Notes: generated by a model from the letters alone, not told the origin. Shown: positions 45,975 through 54,364, counted from the stretch's first letter. The stretch: 54,613 nucleotides of DNA from Alphaproteobacteria bacterium (GCA_019695395.1 JAIBAD010000006.1:1-54613); one strand, 5' to 3'. Made by a program: numbers and translations.

Positions 45975-47123
45975 TTGGCTTTATTAACAACAGGAGATCC
46001 GGCTCCATGGTTTATAGCCCCTTCTTCAGGAAATCCGAATTATAATTTTCATTCGGCAGCAGGCCGTTATCTTGTGCTATGTTTTTTTGGCTCGGCAGGA
46101 TTAAATCCTGTTTCTATTATGCTAAAAAAAATTATGGATGCCCAAAATGTGTTCCAAGATCAACATGCATCGTTTTTTGGTGTGAGTTTTGATCCCGAAG
46201 ATTTAAAACAGAAACGTGCTAAGGAAAAAATTCCAGGGGTTCGTTTTTTTTGGGATTTTGAACAAAAAATAGGAAAACTTTATAAAGTTATTTCTGATAT
46301 AAATTCAGATAGAAAAAATAAAAAAGTTTTTTCTCCAGTTAGTTTTATTTTAGATACTAATCTTAGAATCTTAGCTGTGTTGCCAATTAAAAATCCGGAA
46401 AATCATGCGGATGAATTAATTCATTATGTAAAAACTTTACCTCCTTTAACCGCAACTGGTTTGGTTACACCGGGTGCGCCTATTTTAATAGTTCCAAGGT
46501 TATTTGAAAAAAGTTTTTGTCAGGAACTGATCAAGTTATATGATTTAAAAGGCGGTACGGAAAGTGGATTTATGCGTAATGATTCTTCAGGAAAAACTGT
46601 GCTTGTTGTTGATCATAACCATAAACGACGCTCCGACTATAGTATTGAAGAAGAAGAAATTCAGCGCCAGATTAAATTACGTATTGAGAGAAGATTGGTA
46701 CCTGAGATTTTGAAAGCGTTTCAATTTCATGTAACACGAATAGAAAGATATATTGTGGCACGCTATAGTGCAGGCGAAGGAGGATATTTTAAACCCCATA
46801 GAGACAACACAACCAAAGGTACAGCCCATCGCAGATTTGCTGTTACGATTAATTTAAATGCTGAGGATTATGAAGGTGGCGATTTAAAATTTCCAGAATA
46901 TGATCAAAGAACGTATCGTGCGCCTACTGGGGGTGCGGTTGTGTTTTCTTGCTCTTTACTTCATGAAGCTACCCCTGTTGTAAAAGGAAATAGATATTGT
47001 TGTTTGCCATTTCTTTATGATGAAGGTGGTGCAAAAATCAGAGAACAAAATCTTGATTTTTTAGGGGACGATAAACTACGTGATCAACTTAAACAATCTC
47101 TTGGGGTTGCTAAACCAAAATAA
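45975..47123 (+). CDS. Redoxin-like / 2-oxoglutarate-Fe(II) oxygenase fusion
   Basis: A 382-residue two-domain protein. Residues 1-155 have a peroxiredoxin-like fold (G-D-P-A-P-W-F, V-L-C-F-F-G-S-A-G, F-F-G-V-S-F-D-P), but the peroxidatic T-x-x-C is replaced by G-S-A-G-L-N, so it is probably not a peroxidase. Residues 165-350 are a prolyl-4-hydroxylase-type oxygenase with Fe ligands His275, Asp277 (P-H-R-D-N) and His330 (L-L-H-E-A) and 2OG-binding Arg340. Translation starts at TTG 45975, backed by AAGGAG 7 bases before. Substrate unknown; this fusion recurs in alphaproteobacteria. It diverges from tRNA-His. Confidence 0.85.
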   Translation: MALLTTGDPAPWFIAPSSGNPNYNFHSAAGRYLVLCFFGSAGLNPVSIMLKKIMDAQNVFQDQHASFFGVSFDPEDLKQKRAKEKIPGVRFFWDFEQKIGKLYKVISDINSDRKNKKVFSPVSFILDTNLRILAVLPIKNPENHADELIHYVKTLPPLTATGLVTPGAPILIVPRLFEKSFCQELIKLYDLKGGTESGFMRNDSSGKTVLVVDHNHKRRSDYSIEEEEIQRQIKLRIERRLVPEILKAFQFHVTRIERYIVARYSAGEGGYFKPHRDNTTKGTAHRRFAVTINLNAEDYEGGDLKFPEYDQRTYRAPTGGAVVFSCSLLHEATPVVKGNRYCCLPFLYDEGGAKIREQNLDFLGDDKLRDQLKQSLGVAKPK

Positions 47124-47130
47124 TAATGTC

Positions 47131-47328
47131 TTAGTGATGTGATAAACTGTTAAAATTATGAAAAAGCAGTAAAATATCATTTTTTTTAACCCCATCTTTA
47201 GACATGATGGCTTGGATAGAAGGATCGTTTAAAATTTCATCTATGTGGGGTTCATGCATAGCGCATTTAGGATACATTACTTTCGTTTTTTTAGAAGATA
47301 ATTTGTCTAAAATATAAGAAATAAACAT
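47131..47328 (-). CDS. Small conserved-looking protein, unknown function
   Basis: A 65-residue frame starting at ATG 47328. The C-terminal half, with D-P-S-I-Q-A-I-M-S-K-D-G-V and N-D-I-L-L-L-F, resembles short alphaproteobacterial proteins that carry D-P-x-I-x-x-x-M-x-x-D-G-V. A Cys-Ala-Met-His segment lies in the middle. It converges on the oxygenase fusion with 7 bases between stops. The Shine-Dalgarno (GGGGTTAGAA) is weak. Function is unknown. Confidence 0.55.
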   Translation of the reverse strand: MFISYILDKLSSKKTKVMYPKCAMHEPHIDEILNDPSIQAIMSKDGVKKNDILLLFHNFNSLSHH

Positions 47329-47565
47329 TTTCTAACCCCAAGTGAAATTTATTTGACTTAAATAAAACTATTGACCCATTTTATGGCTATTCTATGGCGT
47401 AAAATTGATTATTTCATGAAAAAGTAAAAAAAGAGTAACTTTTAGAATATTAAATTAACAATATGTTTAATGCAGTATCCTATAAAATTTATATAAATTA
47501 CATAGTATGCTAATTTCCTATCAAAAATACTCTCTATAAGGGTAGAGAATTAAATTTTATAATTT

Positions 47566-47579
47566 TTGATTCTGATCAA
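47566..47579. promoter_or_regulatory. Perfect Fnr/Anr/FixK-type box upstream of hsp20
   Basis: TTGAT-TCTG-ATCAA matches the Fnr-family consensus TTGAT-N4-ATCAA at all ten positions. It ends 71 bases before the hsp20 ATG. A weak TAAAAAT at 47601-47607 lies at about the class II distance for a -10 element. Confidence 0.7.
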
Positions 47580-47592
47580 ACATAAAAATAAA

Positions 47593-47646
47593 TTCTCCTG
47601 TAAAAATCATTATTCAAGCAGCAGATAAATTAATATAAAAGGAGAA
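47593..47646 (+). promoter_or_regulatory. Candidate Shine-Dalgarno-masking element of hsp20
   Basis: TTCTCCT (47593-47599) is perfectly complementary to AGGAGAA (47640-47646), the hsp20 Shine-Dalgarno. Pairing would hide the ribosome-binding site, as in heat-sensing leaders of other small heat-shock genes. The 40-base loop makes the stem weak. If transcription starts at the class II position of the Fnr box, the first arm would lie upstream of the transcript. Confidence 0.4.
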
Positions 47647-47650
47647 AGTT

Positions 47651-48148
47651 ATGACCGCGCGTGAACTATTACATTTAGGAAAAAATACGCAACCAAATCA
47701 TGGTTCTAATCCTATCGTTTCTTTCCAAAATGAAATGAATAAACTGTTTTCTGATTTTTTTAGTGATATTTCTCTACCCTCTTGGTTTAATCGTAACGAA
47801 AATTCATTTTCGATTATTCCTGCTATCGATGTAGTTGAAAATAATAAAGAGTTTAAGATTACTGTTGAGTTACCAGGTATGGATGCAAAGGATGTACAAG
47901 TTAACTGTTCTGAAGGCTATGTTACAATTAAAGGTGAAAAGAAACAGGAAAATAAAGAAGAGCATGAGGGTTATTTTCGTCAAGAACGTTCTTATGGTTC
48001 TTTTCATCGTGCTGTAACATTACCAGATATTGCTAATCTTGATAAAGCAGAAGCTAATTTCAAAAATGGGATATTAACACTTTCAGTGCCAAAAAAAGTT
48101 GGAACACAAACGAAAGAACGTAAGATAGAAATCAAACAAGCTGTATAA
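47651..48148 (+). CDS. Hsp20/alpha-crystallin small heat-shock protein
   Basis: A 165-residue small chaperone that holds unfolding proteins. The alpha-crystallin domain (about 52-155) has P-A-I-D-V-V-E, V-E-L-P-G-M-D-A-K-D-V, the conserved F-R-Q-E-R-S-Y-G-S-F-H-R and A-N-F-K-N-G-I-L-T-L. The N-terminal arm contains F-F-S-D-I. It is monocistronic with a strong terminator. The Fnr-type box upstream suggests induction at low oxygen, an association also known for hsp20 genes in other bacteria. Confidence 0.95.
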   Translation: MTARELLHLGKNTQPNHGSNPIVSFQNEMNKLFSDFFSDISLPSWFNRNENSFSIIPAIDVVENNKEFKITVELPGMDAKDVQVNCSEGYVTIKGEKKQENKEEHEGYFRQERSYGSFHRAVTLPDIANLDKAEANFKNGILTLSVPKKVGTQTKERKIEIKQAV

Positions 48149-48155
48149 AAAATAT

Positions 48156-48183
48156 AAGAAAAGCCGTATTTACGGCTTTTCTT
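48156..48183 (+). terminator. Terminator after hsp20
   Basis: A perfect 12-bp stem (AAGAAAAGCCGT / ACGGCTTTTCTT) with a 4-base loop is followed by TAATTTTTTT. It lies 7 bases past the stop. Confidence 0.9.
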
Positions 48184-48355
48184 TAATTTTTTTAAAAAAA
48201 ACGTTGGCATAATGATAATTAAAATTGATGTATTAATTACTTATTAATGCGTTTCTTAAAAAAAATATCTTAATATAGATAAGGATATCAGGAGACGGAT
48301 AAAATTATGGCAATTTATTAATAAAATTTTTCTTAATTAAAGAAAGTACAATAAG

Positions 48356-48841
48356 ATGTTTAGCTTCTTTGCTATTTTATTTTTAAGTGCAATAGTTATC
48401 GCAACGACCAGTTTAATTACATATGCAGTACTTAAGTATGTTTGGAATATATTGCCTCATTTAACTATCCGGCGGCGTTTGCGTGTATTGCTAATTATAG
48501 GACCAATTTTTTTGGTACATATTATTAGCATTTGGATTTATGCAGGGATTTATTTTTTGATAGAAAATTATACCACTTTTGGACATTTAACAGGTAGTGT
48601 TAGTCCAGCGATAATAAGCTATGAAAGCTTTGTTGAAAGACTTTATTTTTCAGCTTCTACTTATGCTTCGCTTGGTTTTGGAGATATTGTACCAGATAAA
48701 GATTTACGTATGTTGGCAGGTGCAGAAGTTTTAAATGGGTTGGTTATGATCGGTTGGACAATTTCATTTACTTATTTGGCTATGGAGAAATTTTGGTCAA
48801 ATTCTAATCACATTGGGAAAGATAAAAATCTTCGACACTGA
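48356..48841 (+). CDS. Two-TM potassium-channel-like protein
   Basis: A 161-residue membrane protein with hydrophobic segments at about 3-28, 44-72 and 119-142. A pore loop sits between the last two: S-T-Y-A-S-L-G-F-G-D-I-V-P (near 99-111). The S-L-G-F-G-D filter corresponds to T-V-G-Y-G-D of K+ channels, with substitutions also seen in bacterial ion_trans_2 proteins. There is no RCK or nucleotide-binding domain. It lies between hsp20 and the acetate-kinase-like gene. A 4-codon ATG...TAA with a good AGGAG (48290-48321) precedes it. Confidence 0.8.
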   Translation: MFSFFAILFLSAIVIATTSLITYAVLKYVWNILPHLTIRRRLRVLLIIGPIFLVHIISIWIYAGIYFLIENYTTFGHLTGSVSPAIISYESFVERLYFSASTYASLGFGDIVPDKDLRMLAGAEVLNGLVMIGWTISFTYLAMEKFWSNSNHIGKDKNLRH

Positions 48842-48879
48842 TTGCCTGTGTTTATCAATAAACTATGGTGAATTAAAAT

Positions 48880-48892
48880 CGGAGGTTCTCCG
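48880..48892 (+). terminator. Short GC-rich hairpin after the channel gene
   Basis: CGGAG-GTT-CTCCG is a perfect 5-bp stem with a 3-base loop, 39 bases past the stop and followed by CTTTATTT. It may end the channel transcript. Confidence 0.5.
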
Positions 48893-49003
48893 CTTTATTT
48901 GATGGAATATGATATTTAATTTGTTCTCAGTTAATGTTTTTAATATTGTATTAAATTTTATATATTAACTGCCTGCATTATTTTTGGTAAGAAAGAATAG
49001 AAT

Positions 49004-50002
49004 ATGAGTGTAATTATTACATGTAATGTGGGATCCTCCAATATTAAGCTTTCAAAATTTGATACCGAAACGCATAAGTGCGAAAGGTTTAAAGTTCATA
49101 ACATTAAAGAAGTAATTAAATGGCTTCATTCTATTGATAAGTCAAACATTGTTGCTATTGGTCATCGCATGATACATGGTGGGCCAGAGTTTATGCATCC
49201 TATAAAAATAGATGATATTATTCTTGAAAAATTAAGAAGATATGTGCCGCTTGCCCCGCTTCATCAATTATCAGCTATAATGTTAATTAAAGAAATACAG
49301 AAATTTTATTCTGATATAAAACAAATTGTTTGTTTTGATACAGCGTTCCATCATACGATCCCAGAAATAGAGCGTCTTCTACCACTTCCCTATTGGTATT
49401 ATAAGCAAGGAATTCAACGTTATGGATCTCATGGACTTTCCTACCAATATATTGCGAATGTATTACCAAAATTCTCCAGAATTTATGAAAAAACTATTGC
49501 TGTTCATTTAGGTAGTAGCGCTTCAGCATGTGCTATGAAAAATTTAAGAAGTATTGCAATAACTATGGGATTTTCTACATTAGACGGATTAATGATGTCC
49601 ACATGTAGTGGTGCTCTTGATTCCGGCGTTGTAATTTATTTAGAAAAAGAATTAGAAATGAAACCTCAGGAAATAGATCGCTTGCTTTACTTGGAATCTG
49701 GCCTGCAAGGAGTTTCCGGTATAAGCGGGGATATGAAAATATTGTTAGCTAGTGATAAGCCAGAAGCAAAACGAGCTGTTGAGCTTTATTGTTATCTTGC
49801 CGCGAAGCAAATTGTATCACTTTTGCCTGCACTTGGTGGCATTGATAGCATAGTTTTTACAGGGGGCATTGGTGAAAATGCTGCACCTATACGTGAACGT
49901 ATTAGCACATTATTAGGCTGGGTGAGCAATTTCCTAATTTATGTTATACCTGCTGATGAAGAATCAGTAATTGCGAGTTCATGTTATGCCTTTTTGGCAT
50001 AA
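49004..50002 (+). CDS. Short acetate-kinase homologue with altered active site
   Basis: A 332-residue ASKHA-fold protein of the acetate/propionate kinase family, which interconverts acetyl phosphate and acetate plus ATP; typical members have about 385-400 residues. Kept are N-V-G-S-S-N-I-K, Arg55 (G-H-R-M-I-H-G-G), Asp112 (F-D-T-A-F-H), His143 (R-Y-G-S-H-G), and G-G-I-G-E-N. Changed are the second catalytic arginine (Arg241 of the Methanosarcina enzyme), here Cys201 in S-T-C-S-G-A, and H-L-G-N-G-A-S, now H-L-G-S-S-A-S. The N-terminal lobe is also shortened. It overlaps the ATPase gene by 17 bases. Activity is doubtful. Confidence 0.85.
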   Translation: MSVIITCNVGSSNIKLSKFDTETHKCERFKVHNIKEVIKWLHSIDKSNIVAIGHRMIHGGPEFMHPIKIDDIILEKLRRYVPLAPLHQLSAIMLIKEIQKFYSDIKQIVCFDTAFHHTIPEIERLLPLPYWYYKQGIQRYGSHGLSYQYIANVLPKFSRIYEKTIAVHLGSSASACAMKNLRSIAITMGFSTLDGLMMSTCSGALDSGVVIYLEKELEMKPQEIDRLLYLESGLQGVSGISGDMKILLASDKPEAKRAVELYCYLAAKQIVSLLPALGGIDSIVFTGGIGENAAPIRERISTLLGWVSNFLIYVIPADEESVIASSCYAFLA

Positions 50003-52661
50003 TCTTTCATCTGACATAATACTTAAACAACTTGGTACGACAGAGAATGGACTTTCTATGGTCGAAGCTGAGAAGCGGCTTAAGATTCATGGAGAAAATA
50101 TAATACAAATTATACCGCCTCTATCTTCTATTCGGCTTTATCTGCGGCAATTTCATAATATTTTGATTTATATTTTGTTACTATCTGCATTAATTACAGC
50201 TTTGATCCAGCACTGGACGGATATGGCGGTAATTTTATGTGTTGTATTTATTAATGCATGTATTGGTTTTATTCAAGAAAGCAAAGCCGAGAAAGCGTTA
50301 AGGGCTGTTCGAGATTTACTTATTGCAAATGCTACTGTGCTGCGTGATGGACAAACGCATGTTCTTCCCGCTGCTCAATTAGTGCCTGGTGATATAGTAA
50401 TAATAACTGCGGGTGATAAGGTACCTGCAGATTTACGTTTAATTATGGCTCACAATTTGCGCACACAAGAATCAATTTTAACAGGTGAGTCGTTAGATAT
50501 CAAAAAAACAACTCAGCCAGTAAACCAAGACACTATTCTTTCTGAGCGTTCTTGTATGGCCTATAGTGGCACTTTTATAACAACAGGCCAAGCTAAAGGC
50601 TTAGTAGTTGCAACAGGGGTTCATACAGAAGTTGGGCGTATTAGCAATTTGATTAAAATTGATGAAATGCAAACCCCCTTAATTATAAAACTTAACCGCT
50701 TTTCATATTGGTTAGCGGCTTTTATTTTGTTAGTGGCTTTAGGTGTATTTATTTATGGTTTAATGATACGCAACTTGCCCATAAATGAGATGTTCATGAT
50801 TATCACCAGTATTATAGTATCAGTAATTCCAGAAGGGTTGCCTGCTACTATTAGTATTACTATGGCATTTGGTATGCGTGCTATGGCAAAACGAAACGCT
50901 ATTGTGCGGCGCTTACCAATAATTGAAGCATTGGGTAGTGTTAACGTAATTTGCACGGATAAGACTGGTACGCTTACTAGGAATGAGTTGGTAGTAACTG
51001 ATATTGTTACAGCTCAGCATATTTTTTATGTTACCGGTATTGGTTATACACCAAAGGGTAAAATTTTATTTGAAAACAAAGAAATTAAATTTGACGAATA
51101 TCCTACAATAAAAGATATTAGTTACGCGGCACTTTTAAATAATGATGCTACTATTAAATTTAAAAAAGATACATGGGAATTAAATGGTGATCCTACAGAA
51201 GGTGCGATTATGGCGTTTGCGCAAAAAGTAGGACAAGAGGCTGAAAAATTACATAAAATATGGCCCCGAATAGATGTTATTCCTTTTTCAGCTGAAGCTC
51301 GTTATATGGCTACTCTGCATCATAATATTAATGGAATAGGTGTTATTTATATTAAAGGTGCCCCAGAACAAATTTTAGCTATGTGTAATAGTCAACAAGG
51401 AGCTGATGGTAATGAAGAAGAACTGGATTTTAGTTATTGGGAAACAGAAATAAATAATTTGGCAAAGAATGGTAAACGTGTATTAGCTATTGCACACCGT
51501 CATACTTCTAAAGAGCATAATATTTTACAACATAAAGATATCCAAGAGAAGATGACTCTATTGGGGTTACTTGGCATTATGGATACACCCCGTGAGGAAG
51601 CGCGTAATGCTATTGCTTCATGTTTAAATGCTGGTATTGAAGTGAAGATGATTACGGGTGATCATATGCTTACTGCATCCGCAATAGCTGAAATGTTAGA
51701 TATCCCAAATAGCAAACAAGTCATTGTTGGTTCTGATATAGAAAAACTATCAAATGAAGTTTTGATTCAAGTAGTAAAAAATATACATGTTTATGCACGT
51801 ATGTTGCCAGAACATAAACTACGGTTAGTGAAGCTTCTACAAGAGGGTGGCGCTGTGGTAGCAATGACTGGTGATGGTGTAAATGATGCACCAGCTCTTA
51901 AAGCTGCAAATATAGGAATCGCTATGGGAAGACAAGGAACAGAAGTCGCAAAAGAAGTATCAGACTTGATATTAGCAGATAATAATTTTACCAGTATTGT
52001 ACATGCAATTGAAGAGGGTCGTAATATCTATAAAAATATCAAACATACTATTCAATTTATGCTTGTAACAGATGGTGCAGAAGGATTAACTTTATTGGTT
52101 TCTGTATTTGCAGGATGGATTTTGCCTATAATGCCCTTACAAATATTATGGGTAAATATGGTAACAGCAGTTATGCTGTCGCTTACTTTTTCGTTTGTGA
52201 GAAGTAATTCTTCTAATATGCGCGATGCGCCAGTACCAATTGGAGCGCCATTATTCTCTAAATCAGCGATTGGATTAATGTTATGGCATATTTTTTTGAT
52301 TACAGGTGGAACTATTGGTATATTTTTCTTTGAAATGCAGATTAAAGATACAGATTTAGCACGTACTGTTGCTATTAATGGATTAGTTTTTTTTCAAATT
52401 TATTATCTATGGGGAATGTTTTTTTTGCAAAAACAAAACTCTAATTTGACCCCAGCTATATTTGCTACGGGTGGTGTATTATTATGTCAGTTGGCATTTA
52501 ACTATATCCCGTGGATGCAAAATATTTTTTCTACTAAATCAATGAATGGGTTGGAATGGTTTAAAGTAATTATGATTTCTGGAATAATATTTATCTGGCT
52601 ATGGATTGAACGCTTGCTTATTTTAGTTGCAAGTAAATGTAATAATCCATCAAAAATTTAA
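49986..52661 (+). CDS. P2-type cation-transporting ATPase
   Basis: A P-type ATPase; the ATG at 49986 (M-P-F-W-H-N-L) is a better start than the TTG at 49971 and gives 891 residues. The order is standard: cation-ATPase N-domain, actuator T-G-E-S, M4 motif I-P-E-G-L-P-A, phosphorylation loop C-T-D-K-T-G-T-L-T, nucleotide domain K-G-A-P-E, hinge G-D-G-V-N-D-A-P-A, then four to six C-terminal helices. M6 reads N-M-V-T-A-V-M-L-S-L, not the calcium-type N-x-V-T-D-G, so the ion (Ca2+, Mg2+, K+/Na+) is open. It overlaps the kinase-like gene, so the two share an mRNA. Confidence 0.93.
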   Translation: MPFWHNLSSDIILKQLGTTENGLSMVEAEKRLKIHGENIIQIIPPLSSIRLYLRQFHNILIYILLLSALITALIQHWTDMAVILCVVFINACIGFIQESKAEKALRAVRDLLIANATVLRDGQTHVLPAAQLVPGDIVIITAGDKVPADLRLIMAHNLRTQESILTGESLDIKKTTQPVNQDTILSERSCMAYSGTFITTGQAKGLVVATGVHTEVGRISNLIKIDEMQTPLIIKLNRFSYWLAAFILLVALGVFIYGLMIRNLPINEMFMIITSIIVSVIPEGLPATISITMAFGMRAMAKRNAIVRRLPIIEALGSVNVICTDKTGTLTRNELVVTDIVTAQHIFYVTGIGYTPKGKILFENKEIKFDEYPTIKDISYAALLNNDATIKFKKDTWELNGDPTEGAIMAFAQKVGQEAEKLHKIWPRIDVIPFSAEARYMATLHHNINGIGVIYIKGAPEQILAMCNSQQGADGNEEELDFSYWETEINNLAKNGKRVLAIAHRHTSKEHNILQHKDIQEKMTLLGLLGIMDTPREEARNAIASCLNAGIEVKMITGDHMLTASAIAEMLDIPNSKQVIVGSDIEKLSNEVLIQVVKNIHVYARMLPEHKLRLVKLLQEGGAVVAMTGDGVNDAPALKAANIGIAMGRQGTEVAKEVSDLILADNNFTSIVHAIEEGRNIYKNIKHTIQFMLVTDGAEGLTLLVSVFAGWILPIMPLQILWVNMVTAVMLSLTFSFVRSNSSNMRDAPVPIGAPLFSKSAIGLMLWHIFLITGGTIGIFFFEMQIKDTDLARTVAINGLVFFQIYYLWGMFFLQKQNSNLTPAIFATGGVLLCQLAFNYIPWMQNIFSTKSMNGLEWFKVIMISGIIFIWLWIERLLILVASKCNNPSKI

Positions 52662-52736
52662 CACAATCATTGTGAAACAATATTGATGATGTTACAATAA
52701 TTTTTGAGTTTATTTTAATTTAGTTAGAGGTACATT

Positions 52737-53483
52737 ATGTCTGTTATGCTACCATCTGATAATATTCATAGCTTTCCTTTATTTTTAGGTCTTACTGAAT
52801 TTGAAAAAAATGAATTAATTCAATGTGCTCATATTCGTCAAATTGCACGAAATGAGATGCTTTTTACGCAAGGTGATCCGGTTTCATACTTTTATTTTAT
52901 AATTAATGGAACTATTCAACTTTTTCGTACAAATATTGATGGGCATGAAAAAACAATTGCAATTATAAAATCGGGCCAAACTATGTGTGAAGATGAAATT
53001 ATGGATTCTTGCCAAAATCATCGTGTAAATGCACAAGTAGTTGAAGATTCAGCAATAATGGAGTTTCCGGCCTTATGGTTAAAAAATACAGCTAAAAAAC
53101 ATAGTACTTTTGCACTTAATTTATTATCGCTGATTGCCAATCATGCGCATATGGCAGAAGTAGAGGCTGAACATCAAGCAACAATGTCTGCTGCTCAATT
53201 GGTAGCTTGTTTTATGCAACGGCTATGTATTTTATATGGTTTTAATCCCGAAGGTTTTGATTTGCCTTATAGCAAAACATTAATTGCTTCACGTCTTGGT
53301 ATGGAACTTGAAACTTTTTCACGCACTCTAAATAAACTTAAGGAACATGGGATTAGTATTAATGGAAATCGAGTGACAATTACGGATCTTAAGCGTATTG
53401 AAAAATACGTTTGTAATTTTTGTTCTATTTCAGAAGAATGTGAGACACATCATTCTATAAATAAGAAAACAGCCACTCAATAA
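52737..53483 (+). CDS. Crp/Fnr-family regulator with C-terminal C-x2-C-x5-C
   Basis: A 248-residue regulator with a cyclic-nucleotide-binding-type sensor domain (about 14-125) and a winged helix-turn-helix (about 150-222). The recognition helix reads L-E-T-F-S-R-T-L, keeping Glu192, Ser195 and Arg196, the E-x-x-S-R triad by which Fnr reads TTGAT. The N-terminal Fnr cysteines are absent. Instead Cys226, Cys229 and Cys235 follow the DNA-binding domain in C-N-F-C-S-I-S-E-E-C. This placement recalls Bacillus subtilis Fnr, which binds a [4Fe-4S] cluster through C-terminal cysteines. A CACAAT-C-ATTGTG palindrome lies at 52662-52674, ahead of the gene. Its likely targets are the boxes at hsp20 and uspA. 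Confidence 0.9.
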   Translation: MSVMLPSDNIHSFPLFLGLTEFEKNELIQCAHIRQIARNEMLFTQGDPVSYFYFIINGTIQLFRTNIDGHEKTIAIIKSGQTMCEDEIMDSCQNHRVNAQVVEDSAIMEFPALWLKNTAKKHSTFALNLLSLIANHAHMAEVEAEHQATMSAAQLVACFMQRLCILYGFNPEGFDLPYSKTLIASRLGMELETFSRTLNKLKEHGISINGNRVTITDLKRIEKYVCNFCSISEECETHHSINKKTATQ

Positions 53484-53500
53484 CTTATAAATAGTTTGTA

Positions 53501-54364
53501 TTAATGTGAGAGCAATATAGGGAGTTGAATATTTTTTAACATATATTGTGTTACACCCCCTAATATCATTTCCCTAAACACACTATGTCCATAAGCGCCC
53601 ATTATTAATAAATCAGCATTAAGTTCTTTAGTCTTTGTTGCGATAGCCTCACCCGTATTTTGATATTTCCCTGCAGGAATCAAAATACTTTCGGTAGATA
53701 TGCCATGGGTCTTTAAATAAGACATGAGATTAGTTTCATCACTAAGTTCGGAATTTCGTTTTTCTACTTTAATAATATAAAATTTTTCAACACGATGTAA
53801 TAAAGGTAAGGCATTATAAATAGCACGTGCTGCTTGTAAGCTACCATTCCAAGCAAAAGCTACAATTTTATCTTTAAATTCATTAGTTAAGTTATGAGGC
53901 TCAGCAGGTAATATAAATACAGGACGTCCAGTATCAAATAAAGCTGGACTAAGTAAATCATATAGTGAGGCAGATTTATGTCCAATAACAATTAGATCAC
54001 TCAAACGACCTTCATGTGCAACTATAAAATCTCCCATGCCTATCAAATGTTGAAAGCGAATAGATGCATGATGCATGGGTATTTCTTTTTTATCAAAAGG
54101 TAAATTATGCTTGACAGCAAAAGAAGAAACATATTGTTTTGCTTTATGCATATGTTCCGTATTTTCTTTTTCAATTGATTTGATAAATGGGCTATTAAGA
54201 ATAATTCCTTCACTATAAGTACTAGCAAAAGAAGCAGGATCAGGAGAAATATGAAGGACGCGGATCTCAGCCCCATAAGTTTTACCTAAAACGTATGCTG
54301 TATTAAGCGCATTTAGTTCATCCTGTGAACCATTAAAAATACAAAGAATTGATTTTATTGTCAT
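53501..54364 (-). CDS. Tandem universal stress protein (UspA)
   Basis: A 287-residue protein made of two Usp domains (about 1-145 and 155-287). The second keeps the ATP-binding loop G-A-Y-G-H-S...G-G-V-T (near 255-272); the first has G-H-K-S-A and is degenerate there. Usp proteins support survival under starvation and low oxygen. The gene converges on the Crp/Fnr regulator, 17 bases apart. A perfect Fnr box with a matching -10 lies upstream, so this is the best-supported target of that regulator. Confidence 0.93.
   Translation of the reverse strand: MTIKSILCIFNGSQDELNALNTAYVLGKTYGAEIRVLHISPDPASFASTYSEGIILNSPFIKSIEKENTEHMHKAKQYVSSFAVKHNLPFDKKEIPMHHASIRFQHLIGMGDFIVAHEGRLSDLIVIGHKSASLYDLLSPALFDTGRPVFILPAEPHNLTNEFKDKIVAFAWNGSLQAARAIYNALPLLHRVEKFYIIKVEKRNSELSDETNLMSYLKTHGISTESILIPAGKYQNTGEAIATKTKELNADLLIMGAYGHSVFREMILGGVTQYMLKNIQLPILLSH

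Larger units (their letters stand above)
47329..47650. other. Regulatory intergenic region upstream of hsp20
   Basis: A gene-free 322-base AT-rich stretch. It contains a possible sigma70-like TTGACC-N16-TATGGC near 47374-47401, a 6-bp stem TCTCTA/TAGAGA near 47530-47548, a perfect Fnr-type box (47566-47579) and a Shine-Dalgarno-complementary segment (47593-47599). I see no RpoH-type CTTGAA promoter. Confidence 0.5.

Noticed and set aside
48307-48321. Four-codon leader ATG-GCA-ATT-TAT-TAA with AGGAG upstream of the channel gene
   Set aside because: The Shine-Dalgarno spacing (12 bases) is long and there is no terminator/antiterminator pair around it, so an attenuation role is not supported.
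52662-52674. CACAAT-C-ATTGTG palindrome just after the ATPase stop
   Set aside because: It is a perfect 13-base palindrome but does not match the TTGAT-N4-ATCAA box, and a 1-base loop cannot form a terminator hairpin. Kept only as a note in the regulator entry.
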